Of a stretch of 64,000 nucleotides of DNA, positions 53,794 to 63,395 are shown in pieces. A program made the translations under genes and the position numbers. This DNA is from Takakia lepidozioides (taxonomy: Eukaryota; Streptophyta; Takakiopsida; Takakiales; Takakiaceae). Every line of letters begins with the position of its first letter. Position 1 is the first letter of the stretch. The DNA is taken from contig CM060734.1 of assembly GCA_030704615.1 (NCBI GenBank), positions 7,750,001 through 7,814,000 on the forward strand, written 5' to 3'. Under the pieces are notes generated by a model that did not search any database, had not been told where the DNA came from, and saw nothing but the letters and a program-made list of their open reading frames with translations.

Positions 53794-53803
53794 CAGCTAC
53801 GAC

Positions 53804-53831
53804 GTGAGCCTAGCCGCGTGAGCCCAGGAGC
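53804..53831 (+). repeat. left inverted end of the 53.8-58.4 kb element
   Basis: 28 bp, inverted match (27 of 28) to 58399-58426. Confidence 0.7.
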
Positions 53832-53939
53832 TCGGCTCACGCTTTGCCCTCTAAGCGTGAGCCCAGGGGTTTAGTGGAGGAAGAAGCAGGCCCCATACCC
53901 GAGTCCTCTGTTTAGAGAGGGTCCTATTGTCGTAGAAGC

Positions 53940-55380
53940 AGTTATAGCGCTTAAAAAAAGAGGTATAGAAAGAATGGAATGGTCATTGTGAAACTTACTG
54001 AGGTTTTCTTATTGAAGAAGAGGTGAAAAAAAAAAGCTGGGTGAGTCATCATGAATCTTACTTAGGGATTCTTGCATGAACAAGAGGCAAGAAAAGTTTG
54101 GATGCTCATTGTCAAGCTATCTGTCGTTTCCAGTTTTTCATCCATGGTGGATGGATGATGGATGGATGATGGATGGATGAAATATTGAAGGAGAGGTTTA
54201 AAATAATGAGGATGGGCAAGAACATGCCCCAAAATATGAGCCCTCATTGTGAAACAGACAATGGTTTTTGTTAATATAGATGAGGTGAAAATTAAACAGA
54301 TGGTCATCTTCAAGCTTATTTAGGCTTTGTTTGTGAAGATGTGTAACAAAATGAGCGGTTCATTGTGGAACTTGTTTAGGTTTGTGTTATTGAAGATGAG
54401 GTGAAAAAAAAACACATGGTCATTGTGATTGCTTATTTAGGGTGTCTTTGTGAAGAAGAGGTAAAAAAAACATTGAGCTATCATTGTGAAACTTGTTTAG
54501 GATTCTGTTATTGAAGAAGAGGTGAAAAAAAAATCAGATGGTCATCTTGAATGCTTATATAGGGTTTGTTTGTGAAGAAGAGGTGAAAAAAAAGTTAAGC
54601 TCTATCATTGTCAAACTTGTTCTGGTTTCTGTTATTGAAGAAGAGGTGAAAAAAGAAATCAGATGGTCATTATGAATGTTTATTTAGGGTTTGTTTGTGA
54701 AGAAGAGGTGAAAAAATTGAGCTCTTATTCTCAAACTTGTTAAGGTTTCTGTTATTGAAGAAGAGGTGAAAAAAATATTAGATGGTCATCATGAATGCTT
54801 ATTTAGGGTTTGTTTGTGAAGAAGAGGTGAAAAAAAAAGTTGAGCTCTATCATTGTCAAACTTCTTCAGGTTTCTGTTAGTGAATAAGAGGTGAAAAAAA
54901 AACCAGATGGTCATCATGAATGCTTATTTAGGGAATAAATTAGGGATTGTTTGTGAAGAAGAGGTGAAAAAAAAACTTGAGCTCTACCATTGTCAAACCT
55001 CTGCAGGTTTCTGTTATTGAAGAAGAGGTGAAAAAAATTGAGCTCTATCATTGTCAATCTTGTTCAAGTTTCTGTTAATGAAAAAGAGGTGAATAAAAAT
55101 CAGATGTCATCATGAATAAATTAGGGTTTGTTTGTGAAGAAGAGGTGAAAAAAAAACTTGAGCTCTATCATTGTCAAACTTCTTCAGGTTTCTGTTATTG
55201 AAGAAGAGGTGAAAAAAAAATCATATGGTCATCATGAATGCTTATTTAGGGTTTGTTTGCATAGAGGACGTGGAAAACAAATGAGCTGTCATTGTGAAAC
55301 TTGTTCAGGTGCCTGTTATTCAAAGAAGAAGTCGTGAAGCTCATTTACGCAATGCTTCTGTAGAGGCCCTGAAAAAATAA
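53940..55380 (+). repeat. minisatellite of alternating ~60-bp units
   Basis: About 20 units share TTATTGAAGAAGAGGTGAAA or TTTGTGAAGAAGAGGTGAAA. Two flavours alternate: one continues CAGATGGTCATCATGAATGC, the other GAGCTCTATCATTGTCAAAC. This gives a composite period of about 120-126 bp. Noncoding as read. Confidence 0.85.
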
Positions 55381-55668
55381 AATGAGCTTTCATACTAACA
55401 CTTGTCCATGTTTGGCAGGCCCTCGAACAAAAAATGGTTTTTTTTTTTTTTTTTTTTCTTGGCCCGGGGCAATATTGGGGGTGGGGGCAGAAGTGGTGTA
55501 CGTTGACGCACTCAATTTTATAGGCTCGTTAACCAAACCCGATGAAAAAATAAACTATCTTTCATGACGAGACATCGCCTGCTTGTCTAGATTTAAGAAC
55601 TGTGTATACATGTTCTACAAACAAGGCAGCCCTTTCCGACATTGCAAAAAATCGCAACATATGCAACA

Positions 55669-56244
55669 CTACTCGATATTGCCAATGTCTCGTTGCAAAA
55701 GTGTCTGTACCTCACCAGGACCTAGTGTCGCCTGGTGAATGATTTGGTCTCTTTTGGGATCACAATACATCATGCGCAAAAAGATGTAGTAAAGATGCTT
55801 GCAGGGAACCCATTTCCTTCTCTTTCCTAGAGCTTCCTCACGCATGCACACGAAGTCGGGACAGGTACACCCCGGAAAATTTCCCACCGTCACCTGATAG
55901 GCCCTGTCGTGCAAAACAGACCCAGATGTGACCAAAGTATAAACCCGTCCATACCCAGGTGAAGGTACTTCCATAGTTCCTGTTACCCGAGCCTGAAGTA
56001 GTCTGGCCGATTCCACCTTCGCATCGTGATCAGGCCCCGAAGCCACCCGATGCACTGTTTTGCCATTCCTTCTCGTGGGATGCGAAGTATCGTCTGGAGG
56101 AGGCACCATAGCAGCAAGGCCACCAAGAGTCGATGCCACAGATCGGTGCAGACGAAAGCCGACGTCCTCCAACTTGTCAATCTCCAGTTCGTCAATGATC
56201 ATCCTGAAATCATGATCATGAAAAAATTGAGTATGTTGACGCAC
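55669..56244 (-). CDS. SWIM zinc-finger protein (transposon-encoded)
   Basis: A 191-residue frame. The central part has VASTLGGLAAMVPPPDD and a strand-rich region (YTLVTSGSVLHDRAYQVTVG). The SWIM motif follows: GCTCPDFVCMREEALG, then KWVPCKHLYYIF, the CxC...CxH metal site. SWIM domains are found in MULE transposases and related proteins and bind DNA or protein. The usual DDE nuclease upstream is absent, so this is a C-terminal fragment or a stand-alone accessory protein. It is divergent from the methyltransferase-like gene across about 240 bp. A fragment of a relative lies at 41790-41872. Confidence 0.75.
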   Translation of the reverse strand: MRQHTQFFHDHDFRMIIDELEIDKLEDVGFRLHRSVASTLGGLAAMVPPPDDTSHPTRRNGKTVHRVASGPDHDAKVESARLLQARVTGTMEVPSPGYGRVYTLVTSGSVLHDRAYQVTVGNFPGCTCPDFVCMREEALGKRRKWVPCKHLYYIFLRMMYCDPKRDQIIHQATLGPGEVQTLLQRDIGNIE

Positions 56245-56420
56245 TCAGTTCTCGGGGGGGGGGGGGGGGGGGGGGGGGTTCCCCCAAAACCCGCCGGGTA
56301 CCCGGGGTGAAAATCCGGACCCGCACCTCTCGTCGATGATCATCCTGAAATCATGATCATGAAGAAATTGAGTGCGTTGACGCACTCAGTTCTCCCGGGG
56401 GGGGGGGGGGGGGGGGGGAG
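56195..56420. repeat. duplicated hairpin plus poly-G segment
   Basis: The segment GATCATCCTGAAATCATGAT ... TTGACGCACTCAGTTCTC plus a G run occurs at about 56199-56278 (25 G) and 56336-56418 (22 G). Each contains the hairpin TGAGTGCGTTGACGCACTCA or a variant. Two more variants lie at 55493-55512 and 56688-56709. Confidence 0.85.
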
Positions 56421-56480
56421 GGAACCAAAATTAATTAATTAATTAATTAAAAAAAATTGGGTATCATACAATCTGTCACG

Positions 56481-57788
56481 ATGAGTTGTCGCCGGGAGCT
56501 GGCAAGCTACTTGAAAGCCTCGGGGATGCGGATTATCAAGACCTGGAACTGTGTCAACAACCTATATCTGACGAAGGGGGATTGCCCAGGGCAGAAGGTG
56601 GGTTTCAAATACTTTGTTTTTATGCCTTATCTGTTGAAGTTCCACTGTACTGACTGTTATGAAGTCATGCTGTTCGCACTGCCTGAATTGAGTGCTTCAA
56701 CGCACTCAGTTATGGCGGTGCATGAGCAATGACTCTGAACCAGTTCCATCCAGAATGGGTCTGCACTCCCACCCAGATGTGCTATGAAACATTCCTCACT
56801 AATTATTGTCCTCTTCATCGCAGACCCATCTATTTGAGGCCGTGTGTCTCGTGAGGGTACATCCACTGTTGACTCCCACCACAGTGGTGGAGTTCAAGCT
56901 TCATGGGAGAGGATGTTTCATAAACGAGAGGTTCGATCCTGTCATCGACAACATGCACTACAACTATGTCGACTCCAACGTATGTTTGCGAAAGCCAAAT
57001 GGAACTCCTTGGAGAGGGGCCCGTGAAAAAAGCCCGACTTTTATCCAAACGATCATTGAGAGTTGTTCTCGGCCAGGGGCCCGCATCATAGATCTCACTC
57101 TTGGCACAGGTTTCTCTTCTTGCCTTTGTCATCGATTTATTTTCTTCTGCACCTTCTTTACTCAATATTCTAAAACACTAATTCCTTCAATCTGTCTCTT
57201 GCAGGCGTTTTTTACCATGCTTGCAAGGCAGGTGGCAGGCACTTGTTTGGTATGGAAGGAGATGCAGATATTTTCACTGGCCTCCTTGCCGAGTTGCAAG
57301 GGGGCGCGTCTACCTCCAATGTCAAGGATGTCACTGCGCAAATTGATATCCTCAACGGAGACGACAAGGACCTGGACAATGACTTTTCATGTGAGTAAGT
57401 TCATTTTCTGTCTATTTGATCCCTGTGTATATGCTCTGTCGCGTCCCCTTCTGTTGTCTGATTGTTACCCAAATGGTACATTTCTGATTGCAGGAATGTG
57501 AACGCACTCCCGTGGCCCCTGTCTTCCATATACTTGAGGGACTTGTGCTGGAGCCCACCTCCTAATTATGTCCTTCCCGATTACGCGGAAGGCATTGCTC
57601 GTGTGCAAGCAGCTGTGCTTTCTCCCCTACCCTTGCGTTGGAGTTCCAGGAAGACGCTCAGGCACCTCCGCGCAAAGGTCTTCATAGATGATAGTGCAGC
57701 AGTTTCAGGTTGTAGCAGTACTTCTAGCAGTTCAGCAGATTCAGGTGGTAGCAGTAGCAGTGTTGACACCACCTACGGATGTACTTGA
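56481..57788 (+). CDS. DNA methyltransferase-like protein, four exons
   Basis: Exons 56481-56597, 56824-57109, 57205-57394 and 57494-57788 join in phases 0, 1 and 2 to a 295-residue frame. Exon 2 ends with SPTFIQTIIESCSRPGARII then DLTLGTG; exon 3 begins VFYHACKAGGRHLFGMEGDA. Together this resembles the C-terminal SAM-binding half of N6_N4 DNA methyltransferases (PG..VLD...G.G....A...GR...G.E.D). The catalytic DPPY/DPPW-type motif that should lie upstream is not present, so the N-terminus is missing or lost. The last exon ends in a Ser-rich tail. Consistent splice phases argue that it is or recently was a gene. It is divergent from the SWIM gene in the same element. Confidence 0.55.
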
Positions 57789-58398
57789 GGGCATTCATTT
57801 ATGGAACATGAGGGGACACACTCTCCGTTTTCTGTTGCACCACCATTTCTCTTCCCACCATCCGTTGTAATGAGCACGGACTACAATGAAATTCACATCC
57901 CTGAATTGAAACATTCTCTCCCCCGCGTCCTGCGAATTTGAAAGTGTTTTCCTTCTAAACATTGCTCTCCAATTCAACCATGTGCATTCAATAAATTTTT
58001 TTCAACAAAGATGAATATGTGCATAGTCCAGTAGACAGTCATTCGACATATGCCATCACACCAATATATTGGTTGGATGGATGGAGGATGAATGTTTTTG
58101 GATGGATGAAGCCAGATTGGATATGACCTGTGGATGAATGTTGCATGCATGGATGGTCCTATGGATGATGTCAGTGCGTAGTATCATGCACAGGGGCGGG
58201 ATGGCGAGGTTCACTGTCGGGGTTGAGGTAGGTCCCTAAGGCTGACAAGGGTTAGGGTTTCTGTTTGGGGTTGCAGGGTTAATATGGATGAAGACGTGTT
58301 TCTGCGGTAATGGATCCTCTTCCACATAAATAGACGCCGCATCTTTCCCAAAACCATGCCACGTGTCCTGGGCTCACGCCAGGCTCCTGGGCTCACAG

Positions 58399-58426
58399 GC
58401 TCCTGGGCTCACGTGGCTAGGCTCAC
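58399..58426 (-). repeat. right inverted end of the 53.8-58.4 kb element
   Basis: Inverted match to 53804-53831. CTCCTGGGCTCAC is repeated three times just inside. Confidence 0.7.
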
Positions 58427-59290
58427 ACTCTAGCATCCCCCCAAAGGGGACCGGACTACATGGATTGTCTTCACCTACCACACCCAATCTCATGAGCTTG
58501 TTGAGAGGCCAATCAAGGTTCCAACTTCTTGGTGACAACACTGCAACATGGCAGCAAATGGCATAGATTGCATGCATACTTGAAGCTTACCTTGGCTTGT
58601 GAGGCCATGCGTAGTTGTCAGTTCAATATATGAATAAAAGTGTTTATTGAGCAAAAGTTCCAGTTTGTGTGCAATGATGATTTCTGTTGAATGTGCACTT
58701 TTGCCTGAGAGGGTCCAGCACTCTTCAATCTTGTACCAAAACTGAAATCTTGCACGCTCGCCCCCACGCCTCTCGTCAAACGCCGTAGTCAATCATTTGC
58801 GCAGGGCACCTGCACCGGTCTGCAGCCTTCTGACTGCATACCGTTGGCAGTTATTGCCAAAGAGCAGGGCCACATTTCGTAGACCAGGTTCATGAAAACT
58901 CTGACAGTGGATTTATGGGAGTGTGGGCTCGCCGAATTCGTGAATAGGCTTCCTCGGTCGTCCAGATGGGCCCTGCATTGCTTTGTTTGGCTACATTGCC
59001 GCTTCTCCCAGGGCGCTTGCCCGGACGCCGAGTCATCTGTGCGCATCTGCCATGGCTGCAAACTCGAGCGCTATAGTGTACTGCCCTCCTCACAAGCACA
59101 GAGCGACATTTTGGTGCAGAGGGGGAGTATGTCGGGTTGCCAAAAAATATCTCTGCGTCCAATACCACCTGAAACCGGGGTCAGTGTTCCTGGAGGAGGA
59201 AATGATGGATTCAAATGGAGTTGTAGTCGAAAATATTGTTGTGCTCCAGGACGATTTCGGTGACGGCAGGGAATGGTGAGTTCCACCATT
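58427..59290. other. flank of the SWIM/methyltransferase element
   Basis: It contains overlapping short frames (58892-59263, 58983-59279 on +), one with Cys/His spacing (YCPPHKHRATFWCRGGVC) but no recognised domain. AATAAAAG at about 58633 could be a polyadenylation signal. Origin unclear. Confidence 0.3.
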
Positions 59291-60364
59291 GGACAACGTC
59301 ATATACAGGGCTGTTTGAGACTTCATTTTCCCGCCAAATGCGCCTTCTTGTTGTCAAGTTATTTTACCACTAGTGTGAAACTAGCTAGGAAATAGCTAGC
59401 TTTTACATATTGACATTTGGGATTGGCCCAAGTGTCAATCCAGGGGTCAAGGCAGATTTAGGCCCTGGAGTGGTTATCTTCACGGCAAGCGCGGGAGGCT
59501 CATCTTTCTCGAGTTGAGCCTCACCGCGCCTAGCTATGGCGCCGTAGTGTGGATTCCCCATGGCGTGGGGTGCACTTGGCTTGACTTGTATTTGAGTGAT
59601 GAGGTTATATATGCATGAGTTTATGCTTCAGCTTTGTGAGCTCGCATGAGCTTGTGCTTGTATTCTTCCTCTTTATCACTCGAGAAAGATGAGCTCGTAT
59701 CTATGAGTGCTAGATACGAGTTAGTTGTAGCACTTGTGGTTTTTGCTTGAGAATGAGAGAAACCAAGTTGTTATGCAAGGAGCACCGTGGAGCTCTTGGT
59801 TGTTAGAAGCGGAGGCGATGTGGGTTACGAGGTGGTAAACCTTGGCATTCGATCTTCAGCTTCAGAGATGAAAGCACCATACTGTAGGTAATTCCAGAGC
59901 ACCTTGATGGTTTCAGATTGTGTACATGCATGAGCAAGCACGATTGGGAAGAGGACCAGTCAAGAGCAGGTTATAGTGGCTTTGGTGGCAAAGCTGAGAA
60001 CTGGACTTGGGAATGCGAGCTGTCATTGTGTGAAGGATTGCAAGACCAAGCGAAAGGGCTGATTTGGCTTGGGGCAAATCAGTGCACTTTGTGGAGTATG
60101 GTGAGATTGGGTTTCAATCTCGAGCTTCAGCATTGAGAGGGCTCTTGTCATGGCGAGAGCAGGGCTGGAACAGGAGCTAAGAGGTGCGGCAAGGCCATGG
60201 AATGTGCACCTAGGGTTACAGAGCTTGGAAGAAGAGCTCTTGCACCACAAGAGAAGTGTCTTGTGGCTGGAAATGTAAGCCTTAGGGTTTCAGGAGCTTG
60301 GCAAAGGCTATGGAGTGCTTAGTCTTGTCTTAGAGAGCATCAAGGAGCCAAGGAGCCAAGATAG

Positions 60365-60785
60365 GGGGCTGATATCTCTTGTGTGAAGAGGTTGCATGTG
60401 TGGAGCATGTATTCAGCTCATTGAAGCTTCCATCTTCAAGCTTGGAGGGCAAGCAAGGAAGAGGGAAGGGCTGACTTCCCTTATGTGAGGGCAATGCATG
60501 TGTGGAGCATGCTATCAGCCTGGTGAAGGCTTGCACTTTCAGGTGTGGGAGTGCAAGAAAGGAAGGAAGGGGCTGGTTTCCCTGTAGGGCATGTGGAGCA
60601 TGCTTTCAGCATGCTGAAGCTTGTATTTTCAGGTTTGTGGGTGCAAGAAATGAAGCAAAGGAGCTGATTCTTTTATGGTGAGAGTGGGGCATGTGTGGAG
60701 CATGCCTTCAGCCCATTGAGGCTCTTGTTTTCAAGCTTTAGAGAGCTAGAACGGAAGGTCTAGGGCTGGTTTCCACTTGGAGTGA
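60365..60785 (+). repeat. four to five degenerate ~107-bp tandem units
   Basis: Each unit has GGGCTGRTTTC, then GCATGTGTGGAGCATG, then TTCAGC..TTGAAGCTT and a TTTCAAGC/TTTCAGG segment, ending GCAAGAAAGGAAG. Diverged but in order. Confidence 0.75.
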
Positions 60786-61189
60786 AAGAAAAGCACTTGT
60801 AGGGCCTATGTGAGTTGGGGTTTCAACTTCAAGCTTGAAGGGAGCGCAACTCTTGAAGCAGCAGATGTAGGGGGCTGGAAGAGGCTCTAAGACAGATGCT
60901 ATGGCCAAGGAGAGTGCTTGAATGAGTGCTCACAAGGGCTGGGAACCAGCAGGGCTTGGTTGTTTGCCATTGAGTTTAGTGGCGTGTTTGGGTAGGCTAA
61001 GTGAGAAAGAAGGCTTGGTTTGTGGCAACCACCTCATGGCTTAGGGCTACTATGGTGGTGTGTGGGAGCCGAAAGAGCAAGGATACCTTGCTGATTTCCT
61101 CACAGCCACCATAGCTCGGTGGAAAGAAGCCTAGAGTCCAAGAGACACAAACCCTAGCTTGGCGTGGCTAAACCCCTTGGAGAAATGGC

Positions 61190-62910
61190 TAAACTGCCAG
61201 AGCGGCCATGTGTGGGGCTGTGACAGGCTGTGGCAAGCTGTGACGGGCTGTGACAGGCTGTGGCAAGCTGTGACAGGCTGTGCCCTGTGCCCTGTGGGGC
61301 TGTGACGGGCTGTGTCAGGCTGTGACAGGCTGTGCCCAGTGGCCTGCTGTGACGGGCTGTGCGGGGCTGTGACAGGCTGTGCCCTGAGGCCTGTGGGGCT
61401 GTGACGGGCTGTGACAGGCTGTGCCCATGGCCTTTGGGGCTGTGATGGGCTGTGAGGGGCTGTGACAGGCCGTGCCTGAGGCCTTTGAGGCTGTGATGGG
61501 CTGTGATGGGCTGTGATAGGCTGTGCCCTATGCCCTGTGGGGCTGTGATGGGCTGTGTCAGGCTGTGACAGGCTGTGCCCAGTGGCCTTTGGGGCTGTGA
61601 CGGGCTGTGCGGGGCTGTGACAGGCTGTGCCCTGAGGCCTGTGGGGCTGTGACGGGCTGTGACAGGCTGTGCCCATGGCCTTTGGGGTTGTGATGGGCTG
61701 TGAGGGGCTGTGACAGGCCGTGCCTGAGGCCTTTGCGGCTGTGACGGGCTGTGACGGGCTGTGGCAAGCTGTGACAGGCTGTGATGGGCTGTGACAGGCT
61801 GTGCCCTGTGCCCTGTGGGGCTGTGACGGGCTGTGTCAGGCTGTGCCCAGTGGCCTTTTGGGGCTGTGACGGGCTGTGCGGGGCTGTGACAGGCTGTGCC
61901 CTGAGGCCTGTGGGGCTGTGAGGGGCTGTGACAGGCCGTGCCTGAGGCCTTTGAGGCTGTGATGGGCTGTGATGGGCTGTGACGGGCTGTGTCAGGCTGT
62001 GACAGGCTGTGCCCAGTGGCCTTTGGGGCTGTGACGGGCTGTGCGGGGTTGTGACAGGCTGTGCCCTGAGGCCTGTGGGGCTGTGACGGGCTGTGACAGG
62101 CTGTGCCCATGGCCTTTGGGGCTGTGATGGGCTGTGAGGGGCTGTGACAGTGCCTGAGGCCTTTGCGGCTGTGAGGGGCTGTGAGGGGCTGTGACAGGCC
62201 GTGCCCATGGCCTTTGGGGCTGTGACGGGCTGTGAGGGGCTATGACAGGCCGTGCCCGAGGCCTTTGGGGCTGTGACGGGCTGAGAGGGGCTGTGACAGG
62301 TCGTGCCTGAGGCCTTTGGGGCTGTGACGGGCTGTGAGGGGCTGTGACAGGCCGTGCCTGAGGCCTTTGAGGCTGTGGTGGGCTGTGAGGGGCTGTGACA
62401 GGCCGTGCTTGAGGCCTTTGAGGCTGTGGCGGGCTGTGAGGGGCTGTGACAGGCCGTGCGTGAGGCCTTTGGGGCTGTGATGGGCTGTGAGGGGCTGTGA
62501 CAGGCCGTGCGTGAGGCCTTTGGGGCTGTGACGGGCTGTGAGGGGCTGTGACAGGCCGTGCCTGAGGCCTTTGAGGCTGTGACGGGCTGTGAGGGGCTGT
62601 GACAGGCCGTGCCCATGGCCTTTGGGGCTGTGACGGGCTGTGAGGGGCTGTGACAGGCCGTGCCTGAGGCCTTTGAGGCTGTGACGGGCTGTGAGGGGCT
62701 GTGACAGGCCGTGCCCATGGCCTTTGGGGCTGTGACGGGCTGTGAGGGGCTGTGACAGGCCGCGCCTGAGGCCTTTGGGGCTGTGACGGGCTATGAGGGG
62801 CTGTGACAGGCTGTGCCTGAGGCCTTTGAGGCTGTGACAAGCTGTGAGGGGCTGTGACAGGCTGTGCCCAGTGGCCTGTGGGACTGTGACGGCTGTGACC
62901 AGTGAGCTGT
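61190..62910 (+). repeat. 1.7-kb array of 10-bp units in a 51-bp higher-order repeat
   Basis: The monomer is GGCTGTGACG and variants. Five monomers plus GCCTGAGGCCTTTG form a 51-bp unit, very regular over 62150-62850 and less so to the left. As 51 is divisible by 3, long spurious frames stay open on the - strand. The reverse complement CGTCACAGCC is the decamer of 51041-51268. Confidence 0.95.
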
Positions 62911-63395
62911 GTGGGCCTGTGCTGGTCTGTGGTGGCCCGTGTTGACCTGTGGATGGCCTGTGCTGACTCGTGGAGGCACTGGTGGACTAAGGACTGGCAT
63001 GTGGTCTGGAAGGCCGAATTTTGAAGCTCGTGGAGGGCGGTTTGAGGAGTATCTTCATGATATTCCCATGGTCATGCAAGTTCAGGTGTAGGCTATGTTA
63101 GGAACTTAGTATTCCAAACCATAAGCCGCAACAGGTTCTCTACCCGGTTACCTTGTGGAGAGGGGGTTAGGGACATGTTCATGACCGGTTGAGTGTCAAC
63201 ACGGAGGTGCCACTAGTTGCTGGGGACAGTGCCGGTTCGAGCACTAGCGATACTAGTGGGTACACGAGACGAGGTGTGCGGTTTAGGCCACCTTCACCTC
63301 CTGTGTCTTCCACAGAAGGTTCTGATTCGGATTGTGAATCAGGAGGGCTCATACCGGCGGTGCAAGTTGTTTCTTTTCCATTATTGTGGGACACA
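62911..63395 (+). other. leader between the satellite array and gag
   Basis: It starts with decayed decamers (GGTCTGTGGTGGCCCGTG) and then unique sequence. The gag frame is open back to about 63173 but has no ATG before 63396. No canonical primer-binding site found. Confidence 0.4.

Larger units (their letters stand above)
53804..58426. mobile_element. putative DNA transposon with SWIM and methyltransferase genes
   Basis: 28-bp inverted ends at 53804-53831 and 58399-58426 (starting GTGAGCCTAGCC, ending GTGAGCCCAGGAGC) differ at one base. The motif GTGAGCCCAGGAGC is repeated inside both ends. Between them lie a 1.4-kb minisatellite, a - strand SWIM protein, a hairpin/poly-G spacer and a + strand methyltransferase-like gene. 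No target duplication was evident. The left end abuts the truncated integrase. SWIM domains occur in MULE transposases, but the catalytic DDE part was not found, so the superfamily is open. Confidence 0.5.
59291..63090 (+). mobile_element. LTR-like region 5' of a gag, boundaries uncertain
   Basis: It begins near AGGGCTGTTTGAGACTT, which resembles the LTR start at 50908, and precedes the gag at the right edge. It includes 107-bp repeats and the 51-bp array. An LTR plus leader of this size would be unusually long. No matching second LTR lies in the window. Confidence 0.35.

Noticed and set aside
58892-59279. Overlapping + strand frames with Cys/His residues
   Set aside because: No recognisable zinc-finger spacing or start evidence. 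Left as an unassigned flank.
61131-62840. Long - strand frames (181-386 codons) rich in Pro, Ser, His and Gln
   Set aside because: They are translations of the 10-bp/51-bp satellite. Period 51 keeps all frames open, and several frames are equally long.
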